Notes under the pieces: generated by a model
What the model saw: only the letters and a program-made list of their open reading frames with translations
Databases searched by the model: none
Told to the model about the DNA's origin: nothing
Source: Chitinophagaceae bacterium
GTDB taxonomy: Bacteria > Bacteroidota > Bacteroidia > Chitinophagales > Chitinophagaceae
Length of the DNA: 64,000 bases
NCBI GenBank assembly: GCA_016722465.1
Contig: JADKJC010000013.1
Span: forward strand, 744,001-808,000
Direction: 5' to 3'
Part shown: positions 1 through 9,203 of the stretch, piece after piece
Position numbering within the stretch: the stretch's first letter is position 1
Layout of the letters: the number at the start of each line of letters is the position of its first letter
Made by a program: the position numbers and the translations under genes

Positions 1-1
1 A

Positions 2-88
2 CCTAAAGAATTCTTCTTTATGAGAGAGTTATTACTGTCTGCACTTTGGCGCTCTCCTGAAAAATGGGGGCTTCAACCTGAACTTTAA
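2..88 (+). CDS. C-terminal end of a gene cut by the window edge
   Basis: An open frame enters from the left edge and gives 28 residues before TAA, ending in SPEKWGLQPEL. The composition (Trp, Arg, Glu-rich) looks like a genuine C-terminus. I do not recognise the family from so little. The next gene is an AspT-type transporter, and in several bacteria aspartate 4-decarboxylase (AsdA) precedes AspT, so this could be the end of such a decarboxylase. That is inference from context only. Confidence 0.5.
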   Translation, partial: PKEFFFMRELLLSALWRSPEKWGLQPEL

Positions 89-138
89 TTTGAATACGTT
101 TTCGATTGCTTGCCTTTTATGTTTTGGTATCTTAATTA

Positions 139-173
139 GTTACAGGCAACAGGTGTTACCTGTTGCCTGTAAC
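139..173. promoter_or_regulatory. Perfect 16-bp inverted repeat before the AspT-like gene
   Basis: The arms GTTACAGGCAACAGGT (139-154) and its exact complement (158-173) flank a 3-base loop. The element ends 16 bases before the ATG at 190. There is no T-run after it, so it does not look like a standard intrinsic terminator on the plus strand. It could be an operator for a dimeric regulator, a 5'-UTR hairpin, or a factor-dependent terminator of the upstream gene. Confidence 0.7.
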
Positions 174-189
174 ATTTAAATCTTATTTT

Positions 190-1860
190 ATGAGCAATTG
201 GTTCACCGATCTTTTTACCAATATTTCAATAGCTCAATCTGTTTTAATTTTCGGGTTGGTTATTTCAGTTGGTATATGGCTCGGCAGGCTAAAACTGGGG
301 GGTATTTCCCTCGGTGTTACCTGGGTGTTATTTATGGGTATGTTCCTGTCTTATCTCGGTATAACCGTAGATGAAAAAACAGAACATTTTTTAAAAGAAT
401 TTGGCTTAATACTTTTTGTCTATTCCATCGGCCTGCAGGTAGGCCCTGGCTTTTTTGCCAGTTTAAAAAAATATGCCCTTAATAATAACCTGCTGGCATT
501 GATCACTGTTTCGCTGGGCGTACTCGTTACCATTATATTATATTATGTAAGCCGTAATCACATTACTGTGATGGCAGGTATAATGAGCGGTGCTGTTACC
601 AATACGCCGGGGTTGGCTGCAGCACAAGCGGCCGTTAGTGACCTGAATATTACCGGAACAGACAAATCATTGATCACTTTAGCATATGCCGTAGCCTATC
701 CCTTTGGTGTATTTGGCATCATCGGCTCACTGTTATTGCTTAAAAAAATATTTAGGGTAAATATAGAAGAGGAGCAGGAGTTACACCGGAAATTAAATTT
801 GATCCGTTCTAACAAGCCAGTCTCTAACCATTTTAACCTGGAGAACAATATGCTGGTGGGACAACCTTTATTGAAGCTGTTTGAAATGCTTAAAGAAAAG
901 ATCATTGTATCCAGGATGATGCACAACGGTGTAGTGATTACCCCTACCCCCGAAACAGTACTGGCAAAAAATGATGTGTTGCTGATTGTTGCTTCTAAAA
1001 AAGAAACGGAACAGTTAAAACTCATCGTTGGTTCCTTTAGCCATTTAAATTTAAAAACCTCAGCAGGAAGCAAACTGATTTCACGTACTATCGTAGTAAC
1101 AAAAAAATCTGTTACGCATAAACGCCTTGGTGATCTGCCCGAACTGGATCAACAGGATTTTACTATGACCAGGTTGAACAGGGCAGGTATAGAAATGGTG
1201 CCGCATGGTGATATATTTCTTCAATTGGGCGACAACATAAAAGTAGTAGGTACAGAACAGGGGGTAAATTTTGTTTCTGATGCGCTTGGCAATTCCCTCA
1301 AAAAATTAGATGTGCCGGACCTGGCCCCTATTTTTATTGGTATTGTACTGGGTGTTATATTGGGTAGTGTGCCTTTTCATTTTCCAGGTATGCCGGTGGC
1401 TGTAAAAATTGGTATGGCAGGCGGCCCTTTAATTGTAGCATTATTGCTCAGCAGGTTTGGGAATTTATTTTATTTAAACAATTATACTACCAACAGTGCC
1501 AATCTTATGATCAGGGAACTGGGTATCTCCCTTTTCCTTGCCAGTGTTGGCCTGAGTAGTGGAAAAAATTTATCTGTTGCCTTTTCAGATGGCAAGGGAT
1601 TTATCTGGATGCTGATGGGAATTGCCATCACCATTATTCCACTGCTGGTGGCAGGATTGATTGCAAAAAAATTCTTCCGTAAAACCTATTTTGAAATTTG
1701 TGGTTTGCTGGCCGGCGCTTCCACCGATCCCCCGGCATTGGCATTTGCCACCAAACTTGCAGGGAGTGACATACCTTCCATTACTTACGCAACCGTGTAC
1801 CCCGTTACCATGATATTAAGAATTGTGGCCGCACAGTTGCTGATCTTATTATTTAGTTGA
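190..1860 (+). CDS. AspT/YidE/YbjL-family transporter (putative aspartate:alanine-type antiporter)
   Basis: Inner-membrane protein of about 556 residues with two hydrophobic halves of about five helices around a cytoplasmic middle region. This is the AspT/YidE duplication architecture. The halves carry the related motifs GAVTNTPGLAAAQ and LAGASTDPPALAFA, typical of the repeat. The middle part, roughly residues 200-370, resembles two RCK_C/TrkA-C regulatory domains. AspT itself exchanges aspartate for alanine; for this protein the substrate is inferred from family only. The open frame extends to a TTG at 163, but that codon lies inside the inverted repeat, so I choose the ATG at 190 (MSNWFTDLF). 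A DUF2490 gene follows after 13 bases. Confidence 0.85.
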   Translation: MSNWFTDLFTNISIAQSVLIFGLVISVGIWLGRLKLGGISLGVTWVLFMGMFLSYLGITVDEKTEHFLKEFGLILFVYSIGLQVGPGFFASLKKYALNNNLLALITVSLGVLVTIILYYVSRNHITVMAGIMSGAVTNTPGLAAAQAAVSDLNITGTDKSLITLAYAVAYPFGVFGIIGSLLLLKKIFRVNIEEEQELHRKLNLIRSNKPVSNHFNLENNMLVGQPLLKLFEMLKEKIIVSRMMHNGVVITPTPETVLAKNDVLLIVASKKETEQLKLIVGSFSHLNLKTSAGSKLISRTIVVTKKSVTHKRLGDLPELDQQDFTMTRLNRAGIEMVPHGDIFLQLGDNIKVVGTEQGVNFVSDALGNSLKKLDVPDLAPIFIGIVLGVILGSVPFHFPGMPVAVKIGMAGGPLIVALLLSRFGNLFYLNNYTTNSANLMIRELGISLFLASVGLSSGKNLSVAFSDGKGFIWMLMGIAITIIPLLVAGLIAKKFFRKTYFEICGLLAGASTDPPALAFATKLAGSDIPSITYATVYPVTMILRIVAAQLLILLFS

Positions 1861-1873
1861 CCATTAAAAAAAA

Positions 1874-2617
1874 ATGAAAACCTATATAAGATTGCTGGTA
1901 TTCTTCCAGCTCATCACCCTTGCCGGTTTTGGCCAGGCCACTCAAAAAAAGATCACCCACAATACGCTATCCTGGATCAGCATCAACAGTAATATCTATA
2001 TTGACAAACACTGGTTCATCATGGCAGATGTTCACCTGAGAGAAAATGATTTCTTTTCATCCAATTCATTTTTGTTTGGGCGGGTTGGACTGGGTTATCA
2101 AATTGACGATAATTTATCCGTGGTGGCAGGATACGGCAACTTACTGGCAGCCCCTGCACAGCCCGGCTGGACAACAAGATCTGATGAGAACCGGATCTTT
2201 CAACAGCTGCAATTATCATCTTCCTGTAAAAAAATAAAAATATTACAACGGCTGCGAAATGAACAACGCTGGCAATCCATTGTAAGCAATGATCAAAATA
2301 CCGGCAAAAATAAATTCAGTAACCGGGTGCGGTATCTATTGAGTTTTACAGTACCGGTGTTTAAAAACCCAAAACTGCCACAACTGGTGCTGGCGGATGA
2401 ATGCATGCTCCAGTTTGGGAAAGACATTGTTTACAACACATTTGACCAGAACAGGCTATTCTTTGGTATTAAACAAAAAATAAGCAGCAGCCTGTCTTTT
2501 GACGCAGGTTATATGAGCATCTTCCAGCAAAAAAGCAATGGTATCAATTACAGTCAAAGTGATACCTACCGGTTATTTTTTTATTATACCCTTCATAGAG
2601 AGAAGGAAAAGAAATAA
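1874..2617 (+). CDS. DUF2490 family protein, exported
   Basis: 247 residues starting with a signal peptide (MKTYIRLLVFFQLITLAGFGQA). The rest alternates short amphipathic strands with aromatic ends and resembles the DUF2490 family, small predicted outer-membrane beta-barrels common in Bacteroidota. Typical features are an early SWISINSNIYID-like segment, a QLQLSSS..RLRNEQRW region and a final strand ending in YYTLHREK. Function is unknown for the family. It starts 13 bases after the AspT-like gene and is probably co-transcribed with it. Confidence 0.75.
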   Translation: MKTYIRLLVFFQLITLAGFGQATQKKITHNTLSWISINSNIYIDKHWFIMADVHLRENDFFSSNSFLFGRVGLGYQIDDNLSVVAGYGNLLAAPAQPGWTTRSDENRIFQQLQLSSSCKKIKILQRLRNEQRWQSIVSNDQNTGKNKFSNRVRYLLSFTVPVFKNPKLPQLVLADECMLQFGKDIVYNTFDQNRLFFGIKQKISSSLSFDAGYMSIFQQKSNGINYSQSDTYRLFFYYTLHREKEKK

Positions 2618-2705
2618 AAGCCTGTTTATATCAACTATTCCCATACTTACAGGATACCTGTGCATAATTCCCCCCAACTAATCCTCAAATCCCTGCCAAC
2701 AACCG

Positions 2706-2713
2706 TAAATTTG
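2706..2713 (+). promoter_or_regulatory. Putative -7 element of the dnaE promoter
   Basis: TAAATTTG matches the Bacteroidota -7 consensus TAnnTTTG and lies 59 bases before the dnaE ATG. I see no clear -33 TTG at the expected distance, so the support is moderate. Confidence 0.4.
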
Positions 2714-2772
2714 GAGTTCGTAATTTTTACAATAACCGAATTCAATTTTTCAGCAGATAGCGGCAAAGGACT

Positions 2773-5700
2773 ATGAAATTCTCACATTTACACGTACATA
2801 CTCAATTTTCCCTGCTTGATGGCGCCGCCTCCATCAAGAACCTATATAAAAAAGCCATCGCCAATAAAATGCCGGCCCTCGCCATCAGTGATCATGGCAA
2901 TATGTTTGGCGCTTTTGAATTTGTAAAAGAAGCTTACAACCATAAAAACGACGATGGCACTTTAAAAGTAAAACCAATTGTTGGTTGCGAATTTTACATC
3001 ACCAAAGACAGGCACCGAAAAACATTCAACAAAGATGAAAAAGATCCCCGCCATCACCAGATACTGCTGGCTAAAAATGATGTGGGTTATAAGAATTTGG
3101 TGAAGCTTACTTCCCTTGGTTTTATAGAAGGCATGTACAGCAAGTATCCCCGTATTGATAAGGAACTCATTCATAAATACCATGAAGGCTTAATCGCCAC
3201 TACCTGCTGCCTCGGCGCATTGGTGCCGCAAACCATTTTAAAACAGGGCGAAGCTGAAGGGGAGAACGAATTCAAATGGTGGCTGAATATTTTCCAGCAG
3301 GATTATTATGTAGAGTTGCAAAGACATGGCATTCCGGAACAGGACAAAGTGAATGAAGTGCTGCTGAAGTTTGCCAAAAAGTACAACGTAAAAGTGATCG
3401 CCAGTAATGACAGTCATTATGTGGACCAGAAAGATTTTAACGCCCACGATATTTTACTCTGCATCAACACAGGTGAAAAGCAGGCCACCCCTGCCCTACG
3501 GGAGTTTAGTGATGATGATGTGATGACGAAGAATAAACGCTTTGCTTTTCCCAACGACCAGTTTTATTTAAAAACCGGCGAAGAAATGACAAGGGTGTTT
3601 GAAGATATTCCTGAAGCGATCGACAATACCAACGAGATCGTTGATAAAGTAGAACTGCTCGATCTGAAGAGAGATATTTTGCTACCGCACTTTGTGGTAC
3701 CCTCCAATTTTAAAACACAGGATGAATACCTGGAAAGTATCACCTGGGCGGGTGCAAAAGAACGGTATAAAATCTTTACTCCTGAAATAGAAGAACGCAT
3801 CAGCTTTGAATTGGGCGTTATCCGTGACATGGGTTTTGCAGGTTACTTTTTGATTGTAGGGGATTTCATCAAAGCAGGCCGTGATATGGGAGTGTTTGTA
3901 GGCCCGGGCCGTGGATCTGCTGCCGGTAGCGTGGTAGCTTATTGTATCGGCATCACTAACATCGATCCTATCAAATACAATTTGCTTTTCGAAAGGTTCC
4001 TGAACCCGGAGCGTAAGAGCATGCCCGATATTGATACGGATTTTGATGATGATGGCCGCCAGCGTGTGATTGATTATGTGGTGCAGAAATATGGCAAGAA
4101 CCAGGTGGCACAGATTATTACCTATGGTACGATGGCTGCCAAATCGAGTATTGCCGATGTGGCCAGGGTGATGGATCTACCGTTGGCAGAGAGCAGGGCT
4201 TTGTCAAAATTGGTTCCTGAAAAGCCCGGCATCAATTTAAAAAGATTATTACAGGCACCTATTACTATCAAGGAAGCAAAAGAGGGTGAAAAATCTTTAG
4301 AAGAAAAAGAACAACTGCAGGCTGACGATATTGAGAATGTAAAGAAGCTAAGAGAAATTTACAGGGGCGATGACCTGCTGAGCAAAATTTTGCATGAAGC
4401 GGAAATACTGGAAGGCTCTGTACGCAACACCGGCATCCATGCTGCAGGTATCATCATAGCGCCCAAAGATCTTACTGATCTGATTCCGGTTGCCACTTCA
4501 AAAGAATCTGACCTCTGGCTCACACAAATTGAAGGCAGTGTAATTGAGGAAGCTGGTGTTATCAAAATGGATTTTCTGGGATTGAAAACACTGAGCATTT
4601 TAAAAACTGCGTTAAACCTTATCAAACAAAATCATGGCGTTGAAATTTCCATTGATGATGTGCCACTCGATGATGAGAAGACTTATCAACTTTACCAGCA
4701 TGGCGATACCAATGCAACCTTTCAGTTTGAAAGTGTTGGCATGCAGAAATATTTACGGGAACTGAAGCCCGATAAATTTGATGATCTCATTGCAATGAAC
4801 GCCCTGTATCGTCCCGGTCCTATTGCCTACATTCCTGAATTCATCGACCGTAAGCATGGAAAAAAGCAGGTGGAATATGATTTGGCAGACATGGAAGAAT
4901 ACCTGAAAGATACTTATGGTATTACGGTGTACCAGGAACAGGTGATGTTGTTAAGTCAAAAGCTGGCAGGTTTTAGTAAAGGTGATGCGGATGTATTGCG
5001 GAAGGCAATGGGAAAAAAACAAATTGCTGTACTCAATAAAATGAAAGTGAAGTTTGTAGAAGGCGCTACAAAAAAAGGCCATCCTGCAGATAAGCTTGAA
5101 AAGATATGGACGGACTGGGAAGCCTTTGCACAATATGCTTTCAATAAATCCCACTCTACCTGCTATGCATTTGTTGCTTATCAGACAGCATACTTAAAAG
5201 CGCATTATCCCAGTGAATACATGGCTGCTGTGCTCAACCATGCCGGCAGCATTGATAAGATCACTTTCTTTATGGAGGAATGCAAGCGTATGGGATTAAA
5301 AGTGCTGGGGCCGGATATCAATGAATCACAAAATGGTTTTGCGGTGAACAGCAAAGGAGAGATACGTTTTGGATTTAGTGGGTTGAAGGGTGCAGGTGAA
5401 AATGCGATTGAAAATATTATTGAGGAAAGAGGAAAGCATGGTCATTACAAATCAATTTTCGACCTGATCAAAAGAGTGAACCAACGGGCAGTGAGCAAGA
5501 AATCATTGGAAAGTTTTATCTACTCAGGTGCCTTTGATTGCTTTAAGGAATATACAAGGGCGCAATACTTTTACCAGGCTCCCGGCGATGCAGTATCCCT
5601 GGATAAGATCATCAAGTTTGGCAATGTTTTCCAGGCACAATCTGCAAATACCAGCAACACGTTGTTTGGAGACCTGCAAATGCCGGATATTGTTCCACCT

Positions 5701-6393
5701 AAATTATTACCCTGTGAACCATGGCCGCTGGCAACACAACTCGATTATGAAAAAGAAGTGACGGGTATGTACATGAGTGGTCATCCGCTGGATAATTTTA
5801 AGTTTGAGATGCGGCATTACAATATTACACCGCTGGCAGATTACAATGAATTTAAAGCAGCCGTAAATACTTTCCCGAACCCCGGCAGGCAATTCAGGGT
5901 GGCAGGTTTGGTGGTGGATGCACAACACCGGCTTACCAAGACAGGAAAGAATTTTGGTGTACTTGCAATAGAAGATTATTCAGGCAAAAGCGAATTCATG
6001 CTATGGAGTGAGGATTATGTGAAGTATACCAACTACCTCGAAAAAGGAATGATCGTACTGGTGGAAGGTGGTTTTAAAACCAGGTACAACAGTGACCAGT
6101 ATGAATTCCGGTTGTCAAAAATTCATTTGCTGGATACCGTGAAGACCATCCTTACAAAGCAGGTGGTGGTAGATGTGCAACCACAATTCATCAACAGGGA
6201 TTTTGTAAATTTTATTGATGCCAACATTAAAGCATACCCCGGCAATGCACAGTTCAAACTCAATATCAACGACAACAGGAATAATTACAAAGTAGGCATG
6301 TATACCATGGGAAAAGGCTTTACCATGAATGATGAAATGGCCGTATTTTTAAATGAGAACCCGGATGTGGAAGTAAATGTGGTGACGGGTTAG
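2773..6393 (+). CDS. dnaE: DNA polymerase III alpha subunit
   Basis: Replicative polymerase catalytic subunit, 1206 residues, full length for the Bacteroidota type. An N-terminal PHP domain begins at HLHVHTQFSLLDGA (residues 5-18). The Pol III palm carries PDIDTDF with D419 and D421, two of the three catalytic aspartates. The fingers and beta-binding region follow, and the C-terminus has an OB-fold (about residues 1040-1130). The start ATG gives the conserved MKFSHLHVHTQFSLLDG. It is flanked by its own -7 element and meets the HAD gene tail to tail with 1 base between stops. Confidence 0.97.
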   Translation: MKFSHLHVHTQFSLLDGAASIKNLYKKAIANKMPALAISDHGNMFGAFEFVKEAYNHKNDDGTLKVKPIVGCEFYITKDRHRKTFNKDEKDPRHHQILLAKNDVGYKNLVKLTSLGFIEGMYSKYPRIDKELIHKYHEGLIATTCCLGALVPQTILKQGEAEGENEFKWWLNIFQQDYYVELQRHGIPEQDKVNEVLLKFAKKYNVKVIASNDSHYVDQKDFNAHDILLCINTGEKQATPALREFSDDDVMTKNKRFAFPNDQFYLKTGEEMTRVFEDIPEAIDNTNEIVDKVELLDLKRDILLPHFVVPSNFKTQDEYLESITWAGAKERYKIFTPEIEERISFELGVIRDMGFAGYFLIVGDFIKAGRDMGVFVGPGRGSAAGSVVAYCIGITNIDPIKYNLLFERFLNPERKSMPDIDTDFDDDGRQRVIDYVVQKYGKNQVAQIITYGTMAAKSSIADVARVMDLPLAESRALSKLVPEKPGINLKRLLQAPITIKEAKEGEKSLEEKEQLQADDIENVKKLREIYRGDDLLSKILHEAEILEGSVRNTGIHAAGIIIAPKDLTDLIPVATSKESDLWLTQIEGSVIEEAGVIKMDFLGLKTLSILKTALNLIKQNHGVEISIDDVPLDDEKTYQLYQHGDTNATFQFESVGMQKYLRELKPDKFDDLIAMNALYRPGPIAYIPEFIDRKHGKKQVEYDLADMEEYLKDTYGITVYQEQVMLLSQKLAGFSKGDADVLRKAMGKKQIAVLNKMKVKFVEGATKKGHPADKLEKIWTDWEAFAQYAFNKSHSTCYAFVAYQTAYLKAHYPSEYMAAVLNHAGSIDKITFFMEECKRMGLKVLGPDINESQNGFAVNSKGEIRFGFSGLKGAGENAIENIIEERGKHGHYKSIFDLIKRVNQRAVSKKSLESFIYSGAFDCFKEYTRAQYFYQAPGDAVSLDKIIKFGNVFQAQSANTSNTLFGDLQMPDIVPPKLLPCEPWPLATQLDYEKEVTGMYMSGHPLDNFKFEMRHYNITPLADYNEFKAAVNTFPNPGRQFRVAGLVVDAQHRLTKTGKNFGVLAIEDYSGKSEFMLWSEDYVKYTNYLEKGMIVLVEGGFKTRYNSDQYEFRLSKIHLLDTVKTILTKQVVVDVQPQFINRDFVNFIDANIKAYPGNAQFKLNINDNRNNYKVGMYTMGKGFTMNDEMAVFLNENPDVEVNVVTG

Positions 6394-6394
6394 T

Positions 6395-7051
6395 TTACAC
6401 AAACAGCTGATGAAGTTTTTTATCAGTATAGTCTTCAATAACAGAAATAATATTATCAAATCCGCTGAATTCTTCTTTGGTGTGCATGGTAGTGAGCACT
6501 ACACATTGCATGCCTGCATTGGCAGCCGTTTCCACACCTTTGGGTGAATCTTCAAATACAATACAGGCTGCAGGGTCAACGCCCAGTATTGCGGCACAGC
6601 TTAAAAATGTTTCAGGATGTGGCTTGCTGATGCTAACATCGTCTGCGGTTACAATGGCATTAAAATAAGAACGTATATCCAGGCCATCTACTATAAAATC
6701 TACATTGAATCTTATGGCGGCAGTGCCAATGCCCATGGCAATATTATTTTTTTTAGCGCCATACAAAAAATTTCCCAACCCATCAATCAGTTTCATCTCA
6801 CTCCTATACACTTGCTGATAATATTTTTCCTTCTCTATTTCCAGCGCATCTTTCTCCTGATCATTAAACCTTCCGGGAAAGATCCTTTCCAGCACTTCGC
6901 CATTTTTACCATAACACTGTTCTTTCATATCTTCCAGCGTTAAGGAAGCACCCAGCCCATTTATAATTTCACGCCATATCCGGATATGATAAGGCATGTC
7001 ATCAATCATAGTGCCGTTCATGTCGAATATGAAAGCATGCGTTTTTTCCAT
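6395..7051 (-). CDS. HAD-superfamily phosphatase, beta-phosphoglucomutase-like
   Basis: 218-residue HAD hydrolase. Motif I is FDMNGT (nucleophile Asp10), followed by the helical cap, motif II in GIGTAA, motif III Lys in SKPHPETF, and motif IV in VFEDSPKGVEAA-like sequence. The second motif I aspartate, the usual general acid/base, is Asn here (DMNGT for DxDGT). It lies 15 bases downstream of the Aur1-like gene on the same strand and could be the last gene of the inositol-lipid operon, acting on a sugar or inositol phosphate. That role is inference; a general sugar phosphatase is equally possible. Confidence 0.85.
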   Translation of the reverse strand: MEKTHAFIFDMNGTMIDDMPYHIRIWREIINGLGASLTLEDMKEQCYGKNGEVLERIFPGRFNDQEKDALEIEKEKYYQQVYRSEMKLIDGLGNFLYGAKKNNIAMGIGTAAIRFNVDFIVDGLDIRSYFNAIVTADDVSISKPHPETFLSCAAILGVDPAACIVFEDSPKGVETAANAGMQCVVLTTMHTKEEFSGFDNIISVIEDYTDKKLHQLFV

Positions 7052-7066
7052 TAGTCAAATTTTTTA

Positions 7067-8002
7067 TCAGGAAATTTTTTTAAGAAACCTGTTGAGCAAA
7101 TAATTAAAAAAGTTATTCCTCAACAATACTTTTTGAAACACCAGGATTGCAATAACAGCACAGACAACTCCTGCTATCACATCCAGTAAATAATGATGGC
7201 TTGTGTACACTGCTGCGAACCAAATACCCAGCATTACGATTGCAAAAATGCCATTGGTAACAATGCCCATACCTTTTTTAATGCCGTAATAAAGTACTAC
7301 CAGCGGGTAAGAAGAATGTAAGGAAGGCATTGCAGCAAAGACATTGGAACTTTTTGCATACAGACTTTTAAATATCCCGGCGTTGAAATATTGATCGAAC
7401 CTGCCCAGTCCGGCGGTGTTGCCGGGTGTATGTGCTATAAATACATTTCCATGCAGCTGTATATACCAGGGTGGTGCGGCAGGATAAAGGTAGTAAATTA
7501 CAAATCCTATAAAATTCACGAATACAAACGTGAGGGAAAACTGCAGGAATATTTTTTTATCCTTAAAAAACAGCCAGCCTGCAAAAGCCAGGGGAACCGG
7601 TATCCAGCACAGGTAAAATATCCCCGTCATTATATCCAGGAATTGTTGCTGGTGTTTTATCCAAAACTCATTGGGTGTAATGGTAGCGCCATTGTCACTC
7701 ATGCCAAACCATGATTTCTCTGCATCATATAGATCCTGGATATGTACTGCATTGAAGCGATAGTTGGGAAAAGCCTTCATGTAATCGAAAATAATCCAGT
7801 ACACGATAAATATGGCAAACCCAAGAATGAATTTTCTGCTGGTGGGTGTAAAGAAATAAAACACATTAAATACCCCTGCAAGAAACAACTGGTCTGTTTT
7901 AAAACCAATAAGCCAGTAAGACACAAACAGGTAAATCGCTGTAGCAGCGGCGGCAGAAAATATACTTTTGGATGAATAGAAATTACTGTTCCTGTAGCTC
8001 AT
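7067..8002 (-). CDS. Aur1/Ipt1-like phosphoinositol transferase (PAP2 superfamily)
   Basis: Polytopic membrane protein of 311 residues with about six to seven helices. It carries YPAAPPWY (residues 173-180), a hallmark of the Aur1 branch, and the PAP2-type active-site motifs PSLHSSYP (His229) and SHHYLLD (His270, Asp274). In fungi Aur1 moves phosphoinositol from phosphatidylinositol to ceramide, making inositol phosphorylceramide. Here the same operon encodes ceramide-forming enzymes, inositol-phosphate synthase and a phosphatidyltransferase, so IPC synthase is the best call. Its start overlaps the hydroxylase gene by 20 bases. A generic PAP2 phosphatase is the alternative. Confidence 0.85.
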   Translation of the reverse strand: MSYRNSNFYSSKSIFSAAAATAIYLFVSYWLIGFKTDQLFLAGVFNVFYFFTPTSRKFILGFAIFIVYWIIFDYMKAFPNYRFNAVHIQDLYDAEKSWFGMSDNGATITPNEFWIKHQQQFLDIMTGIFYLCWIPVPLAFAGWLFFKDKKIFLQFSLTFVFVNFIGFVIYYLYPAAPPWYIQLHGNVFIAHTPGNTAGLGRFDQYFNAGIFKSLYAKSSNVFAAMPSLHSSYPLVVLYYGIKKGMGIVTNGIFAIVMLGIWFAAVYTSHHYLLDVIAGVVCAVIAILVFQKVLLRNNFFNYLLNRFLKKIS

Positions 8003-8633
8003 CCACTTTTTTTTCCGCTTTAGGAAATTGAGAACCCAGTACCTTGTCCCACAAGGAAGAACTTACCCCAAAACCTTTTTCCGGGTTTTGGTAGTGATGC
8101 AGCATGTGGTGTTGTTTTATTCTTTTCATCAACCCCGATTTAAAATTGTAATGATGCATGGCATAATGCAGCATATCATAAACAAGATAACCAAGTAAAA
8201 AGCCGGGGAAAAAAGCATACAAATGACTGTTGTTGCCAAGGATAAGATAAAATAAAAAATAAAATAATGATGCCAATGGAATGCTGGCCGATGGAGGCAT
8301 TACCAGTCTTTTTTTATCCCTGGGATAATCATGATGTACCCCATGAAAGATAAAATGAATTCGCTTACCCCAGTCAGAAGTGGGGTGATAATGAAAAATG
8401 AAACGGTGCAAAAAATATTCCGTAGCCGTCCATACTGCCAGGCCAATTAAAAAATACAAACCAAAACCGGCAATACCGATATGGTTTGAAAAAGACTGGT
8501 AACAGAAAAAAAGAATCACCGGAATAAAAATAAATAATGGTATTGCGAAATGCACTTTTGAAAGGCTTTCCATCAAACCACTCTTAAACATCCTGGTGGA
8601 TTCTTCGCTGTTGGATATGTAATTCTTTGCCAT
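7983..8633 (-). CDS. Sterol desaturase/fatty acid hydroxylase family, Scs7/FA2H-like ceramide 2-hydroxylase
   Basis: 216-residue membrane di-iron enzyme. All histidine clusters of the family are present: HRFIFH (76-81), HGVHH (97-101), HYAMHH (156-161) and HHMLHH (175-180). The surrounding residues YPRDKKRLVMPP and GFGVSSSLWDKVLG follow the pattern of eukaryotic Scs7/FA2H, which 2-hydroxylate the N-acyl chain of ceramides. Four hydrophobic helices are visible. The operon context (SPT, ceramide synthase-like, Aur1-like) supports action on sphingolipid acyl chains. Carotenoid hydroxylase is less likely because no carotenoid genes are nearby. Confidence 0.88.
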   Translation of the reverse strand: MAKNYISNSEESTRMFKSGLMESLSKVHFAIPLFIFIPVILFFCYQSFSNHIGIAGFGLYFLIGLAVWTATEYFLHRFIFHYHPTSDWGKRIHFIFHGVHHDYPRDKKRLVMPPSASIPLASLFYFLFYLILGNNSHLYAFFPGFLLGYLVYDMLHYAMHHYNFKSGLMKRIKQHHMLHHYQNPEKGFGVSSSLWDKVLGSQFPKAEKKVDELQEQ

Positions 8634-8656
8634 CTTATAAATAATAAAAATTGACG

Positions 8657-9190
8657 TTATATCTTAATTCTTTCCTTCACCGGCTGATTGGTATCCGGGT
8701 CAATTCCCGTTACATCAACATACTCAATGTCAGGCGACCAGAATGAACCACCCTTTTTCATTTCCAGGTAAATGCTGGTAAGAATAGAAGGCTTTTTATT
8801 AATGTTTGTAAAAACATGAAACTTACCATCGGCACCATGCTTCAGGTACATTTTCATTTTTTTATACGCTACAATATTTAGTTCATATTCTTTATCAGTA
8901 ATCTTCCTGGACTTTACTCCATAGGCAAATTTACGCTGAATATAACTTAGTTCTTCTTTTTGTCCTTTTTCCTGGTACCTGATCCAATAGGCGTGAATTG
9001 GTTCATCGGTGTGCAAACGCCCATTTTCATAATTCAGGTCATAAACGATGGTGTTGGTATTGTGTGTCCGCTGCAGGTAAAATAACTGGTTGGTATGTGG
9101 TGGCGGCGAGGGGTAACCTGCAGGTTGCACCATTGCAAAAACTGCCAGGGAAAAAACCAATGCCAAAATGAAAAGAAATTGAAACCGCAT
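8657..9190 (-). CDS. Small exported protein of unknown function, DUF4833-like
   Basis: 177 residues with an N-terminal signal peptide (MRFQFLFILALVFSLAVFAMVQ). The mature part begins with a Pro-rich linker (YPSPPPH) and then a compact beta-rich domain with VYDLNYENGRL, IHAYWIRY and FVFTNI-like strands, probably periplasmic. It resembles DUF4833 proteins; I hold that label loosely. The gene sits between the phosphatidyltransferase and the hydroxylase with spacings of 13 and 23 bases, so it belongs to the inositol-lipid operon. Function unknown; a role in handling the product lipid in the envelope is inference. Confidence 0.7.
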   Translation of the reverse strand: MRFQFLFILALVFSLAVFAMVQPAGYPSPPPHTNQLFYLQRTHNTNTIVYDLNYENGRLHTDEPIHAYWIRYQEKGQKEELSYIQRKFAYGVKSRKITDKEYELNIVAYKKMKMYLKHGADGKFHVFTNINKKPSILTSIYLEMKKGGSFWSPDIEYVDVTGIDPDTNQPVKERIKI

Positions 9191-9203
9191 AACTGTTTAT
9201 CTT

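Noticed and set aside
139..173. Transposon end or attachment site
   Set aside because: No transposase or integrase, no target duplication and only one copy in the window.
6617..6943. Plus-strand ORF opposite the HAD gene
   Set aside because: It is a shadow of the HAD coding sequence with no family features.
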